DNA of 64,000 nucleotides, from the NCBI GenBank assembly GCA_029531795.1, contig JAPEIS010000012.1, positions 1,178,001 through 1,242,000 on the forward strand. Direction: 5' to 3'. Positions 22,476 through 33,175 of the stretch are shown in pieces. The position numbers were made by a program, and so were the translations under genes. Within the stretch, counting starts at the first letter, position 1. Every line of letters starts with the position of its first letter. Below the pieces are notes generated by a model. That model had not been told where the DNA came from, ran no database searches, and saw only the letters and a program-made list of their open reading frames with translations. Source of the DNA: Sclerotinia nivalis. Lineage: Eukaryota; Ascomycota; Leotiomycetes; Helotiales; Sclerotiniaceae.

Positions 22476-23582
22476 CTAAACCGCTCTCCCCGCCTTCCCA
22501 ATTTGTATAATTTCTCCCGTCCTCTGCTCATCACTCCTCAATACTGGCCAACTAGCCCCATCCGCCTTTACCAATGTAATTTCCAATTTTGTGCCCATGA
22601 CTTTGAAGGACGAGGCTTCTGTATCGATTGCGCCGAAGAGTGGAACTACAGTTTTATAGCGTTTGGGAACTGCGTCTGTGGTGGGAAGATCAAGTGTAAG
22701 TTCTTGAGAGGCGGAGAAGGAAACGACCGCTTTATCTTTATTAATTTTTTTGAGGAAAAAAGAGGCGATTACTGAGGTTGCTGTTTGGTAGAAATCGTAT
22801 CTGTATTTATTATTATTAGTACCATTTTCCAAACTTCCTCAAGACGTCATCTCAAAAATAAACAGAAATCACTCACCTAACCGTCTCTAAAATCTCCTCA
22901 CCCCCCTCCTTCGCCTTCGCCTTCCCTCCACTCCCAATAAACAAATGTGCATCTTTAGTCTTACACCCCTCAATCTTCATAAACTCATCAAACTCCAACA
23001 CCCTCCTCTTACAACAGGTATATCCCTTACTGCCCTCATGAAAAATAGGCACACCGGGATGGAAAACACATTTCTCTCCCTCTCTACCTTTCCCCTCATA
23101 TTGCTTTCCACAAGCTTTCCTCCTACAAGTTTTCCCTACCGGAATCTCCAGGGACGCATCATCGTCTTCGGATTCTGGTGGAGGAGGAGGAGGGGTGGCA
23201 GTGGATTGAGGAGCTGGAGCAATTGGAGCGCGGGAAGGCTCAGGAGGAGATGGAGCTGGAGATGCTTCTGTAGATGCATCTGGAGCTGGTTTCTTCTCTA
23301 CTTGTGGTGGATGGTCTGTGGTACTATGTTTGCCGGTTTTGCAAGGTGGAATGGCGAGGAATTCGTCGAAGGTGAGGACGCGGGGTTTGCAGCATTTCCA
23401 GCCTAATTTTTGGGTATGTTTTAGTATCAAACATATTATCGAGAGCTCTCTGAATGAATGGTATAAATCAGCATACCTTTTTGACCCTCATGGAAAACCG
23501 GTGGTCCAGGATGGTAAAGACAGTCTTCCTCTGGATCAGTATAAACCTTTGCACAAGATTGATGTACACATTTTTGCGCCAT
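22476..23582 (-). CDS. CHORD- and CS-domain protein (Hsp90 cochaperone type)
   Basis: Three exons (23477-23582, 22877-23402, 22476-22800) with introns of 74 and 76 nt give 318 residues. CHORD 1 (about residues 5-62) has the pattern Cys-Val-His, Cys-Leu-Tyr-His-Pro-Gly, Phe-His-Glu-Gly-Gln-Lys-Gly-Trp and Cys-Cys-Lys. A Pro/Ala-rich linker (70-115) follows. CHORD 2 (about 128-190) repeats these landmarks, with Tyr-Thr-Cys-Cys-Lys-Arg. A CS domain ends the protein (Arg-Tyr-Asp-Phe-Tyr-Gln-Thr, then Gly-Thr-Lys-Leu-Glu-Ile-Thr-Leu). This is the architecture of CHORDC1 and of fungal ChpA; plant RAR1 lacks the CS domain. CHORDs bind two zinc ions each and interact with Hsp90 and Sgt1-like partners. 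The ATG at 23582 starts the first CHORD directly. It is divergent from the glutaredoxin-like gene. Confidence 0.95.
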
Positions 23583-23891
23583 CTTGTCCAACTTCCTCTT
23601 CAATAAAATCAAGGTCAAGTCAAGTCTAGTAAAGAACGAAGGATTTTGTAAAGTAGAATTCTAATACGAATATAAAATCTGGTGTATCGCAGATGGAAAA
23701 GTCGAAATCAGCTTTCCGCCTTCCCCAATTTCTAGAATGCTCCAAACGATTCTGCCGTGGGGAATGCTACTCACCGCTTTTTGCTACCGTCATCATCCGA
23801 ACCGGGGTATAGAGTACATCAATTTGACTGCTTTGAGGCTCAACAGTCAGGGGCCCCTGAAACATCAGAAGTACTTGGATATCTAATCACT
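23583..23891. promoter_or_regulatory. Shared spacer of CHORD and glutaredoxin-like genes
   Basis: 309 bp between two divergent start codons, so both promoters are expected here. No specific motif was recognised. Confidence 0.4.
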
Positions 23892-24274
23892 ATGTATCCA
23901 ACAATACGATTGCTCCAAACATGTCGAATCACGCTCTTCACACGAGCAAACTGTTCACTCTGTACCAACGCCAAAGATACATTATTTAAAGTTCGAGATA
24001 CGAGACCATTTGTGTATAAAGAGATTGCTGTTATGGAAGATGGACAAAAGCACTGGAAGGATTTATACGAATTTGATACCCCGGTGGTTGGATCACCTTC
24101 ATGTATAAAGCGGAAGATCCGGCTGATATTTTGTGTTAGATTCACGTTAGTAGGGAGGATGCTGGAGATGAACAGTCTGAATTGGCGTCTAAAGCGAGGA
24201 AGTTGATGCATAGATTTACTGGAGAAGAAGTCAAGGCAAAGATGGATGAAGTGGAAGGGAAGAGCTCTATCTGA
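23892..24274 (+). CDS. Small glutaredoxin-like protein
   Basis: Two exons (23892-24086, 24140-24274) over a 53-nt intron with a GTTGGA donor and TTAG acceptor give 109 residues. The thioredoxin-fold start is Ile-Thr-Leu-Phe-Thr-Arg-Ala-Asn-Cys-Ser-Leu-Cys, with the Cys-X-X-Cys pair at residues 21 and 24. After splicing, the cis-Pro loop reads Asp-Thr-Pro-Val-Ile-His-Val, as expected, which is the main reason for this intron. The end (Lys-Leu-Met-His-Arg-Phe-Thr-Gly-Glu-Glu-Val) is typical of the fungal C5orf63/YDR286C-type group. The partner substrate is unknown; these proteins are presumed thiol-disulfide oxidoreductases. Convergent with the aldolase gene, 101 bp apart. Confidence 0.85.
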
Positions 24275-24375
24275 TCTATGTTGAAACTGTACCTCTGAGA
24301 TCTATTCTAGAATATAAAGAGGATCGGTCATGCTGCGCTAAAAACAAGAGGAATATTTGTACACCGGCCACCAAT

Positions 24376-26093
24376 TCATCTACCGTAGGGACCCGTCAAC
24401 TTAGGTCCATTTTCTTGACCCTTTGCCTTATTAACAGCAGCAATTACGCCCTGTGGCAAGATATGCATATCTGTTGCGACACTCATCATGTGAAACCCTT
24501 GATCGGCGTATCCTTTCGCTTGCTCCCCACTCGTACAAAAGATTCCAGCCTTCTTCCCAGCTACATTTGCTGCTTTCAGGATCTTTGCGATTGCTGCATG
24601 GAGATTTTCATGCATTTGCCCTGCAACAACAGGATGGCCGATATTATTGCCAAGATCGAAAGGTCCGATGAAAAGAACATCAATACCAGGGACAGAAGCA
24701 ATGGCATCGATATTCTCTAGCGCTTCCTTGGTTTCGATTTGTACCATGGTTAGGATGCTATCATTGGCTTGCTTCAAATATGCATCGGAGTTCAATTCGG
24801 GATCGAAGCGTTCATGAGGAAATGGTGATCCGAAACCTCTCTGGCCTTGAGGCGGAAACTTCGCACTTTTTACGAGCTGTTCGGCTCCCTCAGCTGTGTA
24901 TAGGAGAGGTACAAGTACACCATGAGCCCCACAATCCAAAGCTCCTGTTAAAACTATCAATATCTTCAAAACACATGGGAACACAGCTTGGTGACTTACG
25001 CTTGACCATCCATCCTTGATTATCTGGAATTCTGACTATCGGGCTCACTCCACAAGCAGCAATTGCTGGGACTGCATCATGCATTGCGGCGTCTGTTGAT
25101 CATTAGATAAGTGCGACAAATTATCCAAAATGTCATTTGAAATCCCGTTGATTCCCGATCTTAACGATCAAGTAGAGAAGTGTATATGAGAAAGGAGATC
25201 TCAATAATAATTGGGCACTGGGTAATGCCAGAATTTCTATTAGTCCAGAGTCCCAGTGTATCCAACAGTCCAGACTGCAGTCCAAAAATAAGATACTTTC
25301 GAATATTGTAATCGTTTAGAACATTCAAATCCTTTGAAATGTTTAGATGATTTGGAATGTCCATAGCATATCATGTAAGATGCGGAATTCACTTCGGATG
25401 TTGAATGGTTTTCAGATGTTGAAAATTCACATTTCGTCTACTCGTCCGGACTATTGGACACCCTGGTCCAAGTGCAGTCTAGATTCTGAATTTCCCAATG
25501 TTCGAGAATTCTTGAATATTTGAACACAGTATGAAGTTATTGTTTCAAAGGAATCTAGTATCTCAAATGGATTCAAGAATCTAGAGTCCCTCGTTGTCCA
25601 ACTACGGTCCAAACCCAAAACATCACAATGGTGATTCATGCCACTTGGTATAGTAGATCTTCTTAGGCCCAATGACTGCATCCGCCCAACACTTCATGAA
25701 GGTAAAGAGCTACATCAGGAGATTTGATAGGTGAGGGTACTTGTACCATGCACTGTATCTCGTGCACAATTGGGAGTGTCTTCATTAAAAAAAACTCCAA
25801 AATGAAGCAAACCCACCATCTATATTCCCATGTTCGCAATCCACCAACACCCAATCCACACCCGTCCTCGCCAAGGTCCTCGAAACATTAGCTCCCGGAA
25901 TCATCTGCCAACAACCCATCGCCGGTTCCTTTCCTTCGGCCATCACCCTCCTCAAACGGTTTGCTTCTTGCATGATTGAAGCCATTTTATGGTAACCGTG
26001 TCCGCTTTTGATCAGAACTCTGCTCTTCAATAGCTTGTGAAAAGGAAGAGAACTCGAACTAGATCTCCAAACAAGGTTACAGCGGGAAAGCAT
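24376..26093 (-). CDS. HpcH/HpaI-family aldolase, probably mitochondrial
   Basis: Three exons (25817-26093, 25000-25092, 24376-24944) give 312 residues. The core motifs of the HpcH/HpaI aldolase (phosphoenolpyruvate/pyruvate) superfamily are present: Val-Asp-Cys-Glu-His-Gly, then Val-Arg-Ile-Pro-Asp, Gly-Ala-His-Gly-Val-Leu-Val-Pro, and Gln-Ile-Glu-Thr-Lys-Glu-Ala-Leu-Glu-Asn with Phe-Ile-Gly-Pro-Phe-Asp-Leu-Gly, where the Glu and Asp bind the divalent metal. Such enzymes cleave or form 2-oxo acids by a retro-aldol reaction; the substrate here is unknown. From ATG 26093 the first 36 residues (Arg/Ser/Lys-rich, no acidic residue) look like a mitochondrial presequence. A second ATG at 25985 would remove it. 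Intron 1 is 724 nt, far longer than others here, and holds repeat copies C and C2. Confidence 0.88.
25256..25463. repeat. MITE-like 18-bp-periodic repeat, copy C (in an intron)
   Basis: The left end is AGTGTATCCAACAGTCCAGA followed by CTGCAGTCC. The right end on the minus strand is AGGGTGTCCAATAGTCCGGA. Internal 18-bp units include TCAAATCCTTTGAAATGT and TTAGATGATTTGGAATGT. It lies inside intron 1 of the aldolase gene. Confidence 0.75.
25464..25612. repeat. Second, degenerate element adjoining copy C
   Basis: AGTCTAGATTCTGAAT near the left edge pairs with ACTCTAGATTCTTGAAT read on the minus strand near 25570-25590. The outermost bases (GGTCCAAGTGCAGTC on the left, GTCCAACTACGGTCC on the right) resemble the family ends. 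It appears to be a shortened related copy that abuts copy C in the same intron. Confidence 0.5.
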
Positions 26094-29000
26094 GAGGTAT
26101 CAAAAGAAGCAGGAGTGACTTCCGTTTTTGGTTTTTTGTCTTTGTTACTGATACCGATGCTGATACTGATACTGAGTTGCGTTATCGGAAATACTAACGG
26201 CTGTGACTACCCCACATTTTGCTACACTGCACAATTGATCGTTCCTGCTTGAAAGCTTTGGGAGGGAGGGGCTCATTATTTTTTGATTGGTTGAGTGTGC
26301 ACAACTCGTTGCTTGCTGTCCCGAGGGTTTTACTGGAGCTTTCTATAAGTTTCAGATATTTGAAAGATGATTGATTGTAGAAATTCCTCTCTCCTATTCG
26401 TAAGAATGATATACATATCGTCAATTGTTGCATGTTGGAAGATTGACTCTCCCAAGAATCAATCCCATGAACTAATTCAACATAAGAGCGAAACTCATGT
26501 AGGTTAAACATTTTTTACTTTTTCAATCGTGGTACAGTATTGATATTCCTAGAAAGGGAATTTCGTATCCCAACCCCCGAGAAAGCTAAGGAATTACTAA
26601 GAAAGGCGTGGGGGAAGCAAGTACCTTACAAGGAAGGTGGGGTGTTTCAATCATGTCAAAGTACCCCCCCTACAAGAATTTATTCCTTGTTTGCCGTACC
26701 TTGAGCCGAGATATGTCCCCGAATACAAATATGAAGATATTCCCAACGTCATTAGCATCATCGCATGCTAACTCAATGTTGATCTTAGCTGTATTTGACT
26801 TGGAAACTTCGGGCACAAGCACAGATTGTACTCGGCTTAGTTGGAGTTGTGAGCAGAGGTTGCCGATGAATTGAAGTCTTTTCCTTTTTACCCCTCATTA
26901 TATGCTTTGTTATATGGACTCTCCCCCAAATTTGAAACATGCAGGATAATTCCTTAACCGTTTGTCATAGAATCATCAAAAATCCTCGGATAGAGCATCA
27001 AAATGAATTCCATCCTTGAGCCTGGTTGTGACACTGCTTTGACCGGATAACCGATTGCATCTTCCGGATTCCAAGTTACAACATAACCCATAACCTTAAT
27101 GGCTTGGACTCCAGACGAGTTAAGGTCAGCTGTTGTGATCAAAAAATGCATATAAGCAGCGGTGTGACCATAAAGTATTATGTAGATTCAACGAATTGAA
27201 CGTGGTGAGAATTCATTGTTTAAAATTCTTCTTCGAACTGGCTTCTCTCAATAACGACGCTCGTGAACGCTCAGATGGATGCCGCATTTCCATAGCAGCG
27301 GCGACCCCCACGCTTTTCGAAGAGGATCCCCATGAAAACCTAATGTAAGCCACAGCATGGGTTTCAATACATGATGTGAGAGTCCCGATCGGAGACCCGC
27401 TACAATGACTAGGGAGTCATCAGCGTGACTTCTAAACCACGGTTGTGGGAAGAGGCAGATTCTGGAGATGAGTGAAAAGGAGAGAGAAATTTATTCTCCG
27501 CAACCTTTTTGTAATAAAATGTATGAGCCATTATCTATCCATGTAATAAGAGCATGAATGGGCATGAATTTAGGCAAACTTACATTATATTAGCGAGACT
27601 ATAGTAGAAATCGTATGCAGTAAGAAGGAGTGATGTTGACGTTGGGCAAGGCCGATACAACCTTGTAGCCAAGTCGCACGAATGAATGACAGGAAAAGCA
27701 ACGAAAAAAAAAGCTCGCACGAACCTTGCTTCTATTCTACAATAAGCTTCAAGAGTCAGAAATTTTCGATGACAGAAATGATGGAGTCTTTATGTATTAT
27801 ATTAAATGTCCGAAATTGAATACATACAATCATTAAATCCCTATATCCTAATTTGTCCGTTTCCACCCAAAAAGATGAAAACGTTGAAAGTTGTGTTCGC
27901 CAGGTTGCGTTGTGTACTGTATCTGCGTCGTTTACGACCCGCGTGAATCGTTTCTTTTCCCCTAGACAGTAATAGACTTGCTCAGCACTAGGTATGTATT
28001 GCTGTGCTGCTACGTATACAACTTACAGTACGGAGTACATCCATGGCTATGGCTATGACTATCATCATCTGCGGTATCACTCTTACTTGCACCTAGGTTT
28101 TGACTATGCCGGTGCAGAACTTCCATCTTCATCACAGTACTTCGATGCAGATGGTTTCCACGTTTCTTTCATCTCGTTCAGACCTGCATTCTCCGCTTTT
28201 CCATTACTTTTCCGTGTTTAAGGAGAAATTGCTAACTAGCAGCCAATCCAATAATGAATAATGGAGTCCATAAAATCTTCTGAACCTTCTTCATTTGTCA
28301 GGAATGGTGAAGCCTAGTATGAATCCAGGGCATTGGCTGGCCGAATAATATGTCTCAAGTGGCAGATTTTTCTCTTTGCTTCTACTTCTGCTTCTGCTCC
28401 TCTTTCTGGTCTGGAATCCTTCTGTTTCTGGAATTTCAGGTACATGACCCGGTGCCGGCTTACAAGGAAACCTTGATTACAGGGATGGGACATAATCATC
28501 TTATTTATTTATTTTTTTCTGAATATTTTCTCATCCGTGCAACACAGCGCGCAGCTGAGAAGCGGTGATGAAAGAATTGACTAGATCTTCTAGATGGGAC
28601 CACAAGGGTCTTCGAGACTTCTCTTTAAGCCTTCCAAACTTCTTTCTGTGGGTCACATCAACCGTGCCAAGTTCAATTCTCTTGGTACACTTTTCTTCCG
28701 TCACCCAAAACTAACTTTACCTCGTACGGACTCCGTACATACAGTTGACCCAGTCTCCATTTCAAGGTCTCCTTACTATTTTAATAAGGAAATGTAGGCA
28801 CACGACCCACCGCCACTCGCCGTCATTTATTACCTACTTCTTACTCCAGGAAACTAATTATTATTTGCTATATACCTCACTTCCTTTCCCACACCGTGAG
28901 TTTTCCATTGATTGTTTGAATTTAACTACATTACTTCATTATTGGTCATATACTACCCATCTCTCCTCATTCAATCAGAAGAACCTTAAAGCTCATCAAC

Positions 29001-29232
29001 AAAACTTCCTAAAAAGTATATATAAATATCTATATATTCTCAGTGTATATCAGTTTACTGTTGCTATACATATACATCCATACATGACATCACAGTTTAC
29101 ATTGACATTGAATTCCTTCCATTTTGTCCGGCAGCTAAATTGACTTTGACTTTTCCGACCTTTCTTATACTAGTTACAAAGAAAACCCCGCCACCCTATT
29201 CACCAAAGAACCTCTAGCAAAAACTAGCAATT
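26094..29232. other. Long spacer without a supported gene
   Basis: About 3.1 kb between the aldolase and gluconokinase genes, both of which start at its edges, so it includes both promoters. Open frames such as 26608-26874 (plus), 26954-27151 (minus) and 27994-28221 (plus) have no domains, introns or convincing starts. TACGGAGTA-type palindromes occur near 28034 and 28730. C+T-rich tracts precede the gluconokinase start. Confidence 0.5.
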
Positions 29233-29960
29233 ATGTTGTCCTACGAAAATCGTTCGAATATGGCTCAACCAACTCCAGCCATGACTGACCATTTACCCAT
29301 ATCCGCTTCGTCGTCTACCTCGAATTCATTGACCGGCTCATCAAGACAACCTAAGACAGGCCATTCTCACATTTGGTTGATTACTGGTCCTGCTGGATGT
29401 GGCAAAAGTACGGTGGCTCAATATGTTGCCAATGCTATGAACTTGCCATATATTGAAGGAGACGAGGTAATTATACATCAATTTTATAATCTACTATATA
29501 TGTAATGCATTTCTGACCAAATTCCAAACAGTACCACCCACAAACAAACATTGATAAAATGGCTCAAGGCACACCCCTCAACGATGCCGATCGCTGGGAC
29601 TGGCTCACCAAACTCCGCGACGAATCTGTCAATCGCCTGAACACCGGTTCTCAAGGCGTTGTCCTTACCTGCTCTGCCCTAAAACGCAAATACCGCGATG
29701 TCATCCGTGTAGCTTCCTACTACAACCACAATGTTCTCGTTCATTTCGTATACTTGCATGCTAGTGAAGAAACATTATTGGAGAGGGTCGGTGCTCGAAA
29801 GGGTCATTTTATGGGAGCGAATATGGTCCATAGTCAATTTGGTATTCTCGAACCACCTACAAAAGATGAAACAGATGTAATTCAGGTGGACGTTAGCGGA
29901 TCGATAGAAGAAGTCGAGCAAGATGCGTTGGCGAAGATTCAATCAGCTATACAAAAGTAA
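29233..29960 (+). CDS. Gluconokinase
   Basis: Two exons (29233-29466, 29532-29960) over a 65-nt intron give 220 residues. The P-loop Gly-Pro-Ala-Gly-Cys-Gly-Lys-Ser-Thr lies at residues 52-60. The gluconokinase signature follows across the splice site: Glu-Gly-Asp-Glu-Tyr-His-Pro, Asn-Ile-Asp-Lys-Met, Gly-Thr-Pro-Leu-Asn-Asp-Ala-Asp-Arg-Trp-Asp-Trp-Leu. Further on are Cys-Ser-Ala-Leu-Lys-Arg-Lys-Tyr-Arg-Asp and Arg-Lys-Gly-His-Phe-Met. The enzyme phosphorylates D-gluconate with ATP to 6-phosphogluconate, feeding the pentose phosphate pathway in the cytosol. The first 40 residues are a Ser/Thr-rich extension that may be dispensable; Met-10 or Met-17 could be alternative starts. The length is otherwise as expected. 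Confidence 0.95.
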
Positions 29961-31403
29961 CTGACTAGGGATTCATGATTTCTAGAAATTTCCGGTAGTG
30001 GAATATGGAGAACGCTCCCAGTGGAGAGATAAAGCTCATTTTCTTTTCATCTACGGCGCTCGCTTACCAATTGGCGGATGAGATGTCTTTCACCGTTCAT
30101 CTTTAATTAACGACCGGGGATGCCTCCTCGGCTACATAATTCGGAGTTGCTAGGATATTTTATCACTTACCTGATGTGTTTACATTTGCATTTCGCATGC
30201 GGACGGATTTGGGGGGGGGGGGGGGGGGGGCTGGCAGAAAGGATTCGGCGCTGTAGCTATATATGGGTTTTACTTCCGTTGTTCATACGCATGATTTTCT
30301 AAAGGGGTAGGGTTCACGTCATGGCCAAGTCGCGAGATGAGAAGATGAAAGAAAGAATCCGCAAGAGATGAAACGAAGGAGATGAAGAAAATACATGACT
30401 GGAAAACTACGCAATTAGATTAGTAAAGAATATCACGCATCCAAAATCTTCCATGCAGCCATCTGGAAATGACACACAATTCCTATTCTTATTACGTTCA
30501 TTCATGACGCCAACCAGTCCATTCGAAAATGGTAGAACGATTTTGTTTCTCGATGTTTCTATCGACCTATCTACCTATCTATGTATGCATAGCATCGGAG
30601 ATTCCTTCATACTTCACGTCATTCCCCTGATTTGCTATACACCATTTACCATTTACCCTCATGCAAATGCAAAATGCGGGGTAGCGATCAAACCCCAAAC
30701 CCCGGAAAATCATTTTTTATGCACCCCAGCCCAGCTCGCTTCGGACAACTACCTAACTCATTTGCGTCGTGCGACAAGGCTGCATATCAATGGTATTGGT
30801 ACTGGTACTGGAAGGGTCTTTGGGGGAGGGAGAGAGAGAGAGATACGGTATACTAGTACTCCGTAGTTATCTGCCAAGAAGTGATGTGATAGGTTCTTAA
30901 TTTATGTATGTATGCATGCATGTATGTATATTTGCTTGTATTGTTCTTTATGCTACGCCGAATTCGAATGCTTCGCACTCGCAAGTGCAATCAATACTCA
31001 TTATCCATTTTTTCTTTCATTTGAACCCGAAAGCTGAACCCGAACGCCCCTTTTTTTAAACATCGAATGCGACGCAGACATTTTTAATGAGTTAGTCACA
31101 TTTGATGTGGTTGCCTAATTCATCAACGTCAAAACAGACTTCGTGACTTCGTTTACCCAATTGGAAGTGGGAGAGAAGTGCCTATCCTTATGCCCGTGGG
31201 GTATTGTATCACAGTAATGCGTATGTTGTGTTTTTGTCAAATATCTCAAGGTAATGCAGAATGCAGCGTGAAATGAGATCTTGTGGTCTGGGGCGAAAAT
31301 CGATCTCGTGGTGTTGGATTCTGCAGCCGCTTTTACTGGGCATACATGTATGCAAAACGAGACGAGGGCATGATGTCATGTAGGTGGGATGTACAATAGT
31401 GCA
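29961..31403. other. Convergent spacer with G20 tract
   Basis: 3' flanks of gluconokinase and of the E2 gene. It contains a G homopolymer (30211-30230), a GA run near 30828-30841, and a TACTCCGTA palindrome near 30858. No gene is supported. Confidence 0.5.
30211..30230. repeat. Poly-G tract (20 G)
   Basis: Twenty consecutive G on the plus strand, preceded by TTT. It could be a real homopolymer or an assembly or length artefact. Confidence 0.9.
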
Positions 31404-32898
31404 TCATTTCATATGCAAGAGCATGGTTTCTGGATCTTCGATATATCCTCTGACCATTTCGGCGGCGCGGGCCATGGTTGCACCGTCAATCACTCGGTGG
31501 TCGGCGCTCCAGCTGAAGTTGATGACTTGTTTTCGGACAACATTTCCGTGGGCGTCGAACGCAGGTATGGTGCGTAGTTTACCGATGCCGAGGATGGCGA
31601 GCTGAGACTCGACGATGACAGGGGAAAGGTAAGTGCCGCCGATGTTGCCGATGTTAGAGATGGTTATGGTGCCACCGGAGAGATGGGAGGAAGTAAGTGT
31701 GGACGTTGTGGCAAGAGATTGGAGGGAAGTGAGAGATTGAGTTATGGAGAGGAGACTGGACGTGGACTGGGCGTGTTTTAGGACAGGGACGAGGAGGCCT
31801 GCTGGGGTGTCCATTGCAATGCCAATATTGTGTTGAGGACGCATTGTCAATATGGGCTTTTGAGTGGTGGGATCAATGTCGACCCGAGCATTTAGAATGG
31901 GGTAATGATTGAGAGTTAAAGAGACGGCTTTGACGATGAATGGGAGGTAAGATAGCTTGGCGACCCCGTTGATGGGAGAGCTTGCCAATTGTTTGTTGAT
32001 ACGATCTCGTACTTGAAAGAGTCTCGTAAAGTCAATTTCATCGGTGTAGAGAAATTGAGGTATGGCCAGAGATTTCGTCATGACCTTAAACATTTGCTGC
32101 TGAACGGGCGTTAATGAAGTGGTATACTCCTTTTGAGGCTCGCCGTTCGCCTCCACGGGGAGCTCTTGGGTTGTTGATGGCGCACTGTCTCTCTGTCTCG
32201 CAAATTGATGCACGTCCTCCTTTAGTACACGGCCATCTTTTCCCGTACCTGTCACATCTAATATATTTACATCCAACTCTTTTATAAGATGCCGTACTGC
32301 TGGTGTCGCCAATGCTGCATGCTTCCCTTTAGGAGCTGGAGGGAAAGACTGAGTCCCGGCAGCTGGTTGTGAAGTACCCGGGACATCTACTTTATATTCC
32401 GTGGGTGACTTGTCCAGAGATTGGGCTTTAGAATCCTTGCCAGCACTTGACCCCTCAACGACACCCGAATCCTCTTGCTCGATCTCCCCTTGTATATCAA
32501 TATCCAAGAGAGGTTTTCCCACCTGTGCCATATCCCCAGCTTCATAATGCAGTTTCTTTATGACGCCCGAAAATCGACTGGTAATCTCGACCGAAGCTTT
32601 GTCACTTTGTACTTCACATAATTTGTCCCATTCCTCCACCCGAGCTTCTGGCTCCACGAACCACTGTATGATTTCACATTCTTTGATTCCTGAAATATGA
32701 ATTAGTATGAGGAATTAATCTGGTCATGCCACTATTCTAACCTTCTCCAATATCTGCCAACATGAATGGTTTTATGGCTAATCGCTTCGCAGATCCGTGA
32801 AAGAATTTGTGTGTGGTTGGGGATCCTTTAGGAAGATTGAGACCCTGATAGACGTTCCATTGTCTGCTCAACACTCTAGAATAGAAATGATAACGCAT
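31404..32898 (-). CDS. Branched-chain 2-oxoacid dehydrogenase E2 (dihydrolipoyl transacylase)
   Basis: Two exons (32742-32898, 31404-32689) over a 52-nt intron give 480 residues. The first 40 are Arg/Lys/His-rich, a likely mitochondrial presequence. A lipoyl domain follows, with Ser-Asp-Lys-Ala-Ser around the lipoylated Lys-83. Residues about 179-215 form the E3-binding domain (Ala-Thr-Pro-Ala-Val-Arg-His-Leu, Gly-Thr-Gly-Lys-Asp-Gly-Arg-Val). The C-terminal acyltransferase core has Asn-Ile-Gly-Ile-Ala-Met-Asp-Thr-Pro-Ala-Gly-Leu and the catalytic Asp-His-Arg-Val-Ile-Asp-Gly at 449-455. A single lipoyl domain and the core sequence fit the branched-chain complex better than pyruvate or 2-oxoglutarate E2. 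It transfers the acyl group to CoA in Leu/Ile/Val breakdown in the matrix. Divergent from atp10. Confidence 0.95.
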
Positions 32899-33175
32899 TT
32901 TGTACGACTGTATTTCTAAGTCTCATACAATTTTCCCAAAAAAATTGTTGTACATTTTCTTTAGAATACAAAAGCACTTTCATGACACTTATTGGGGGGT
33001 GAAAGTGCAAAATCCGGGGATGGAGGATATCAACGGCATAAGATAAGAAGCTCAAAAAATATCCGAGCACAAGCACAGGGATTCTTTGAAAAATCCGGGG
33101 AACAGAATTTAATTTCTGGGCATATCAAATTGTTAGCTGGAGCTTTTCACAGGGCCTCACTCACCATAAACGAAG
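32899..33175. promoter_or_regulatory. Shared spacer of E2 and atp10
   Basis: 277 bp between the divergent start codons of two nuclear genes for mitochondrial proteins. It must hold both core promoters. No clear factor site is recognised. Confidence 0.45.

Noticed and set aside
27240..27440. Possible tRNA in a G+C-richer stretch
   Set aside because: No B-box (GGTTCGANTCC-like) and no foldable cloverleaf could be found. No tRNA or rRNA was recognised anywhere in the window.
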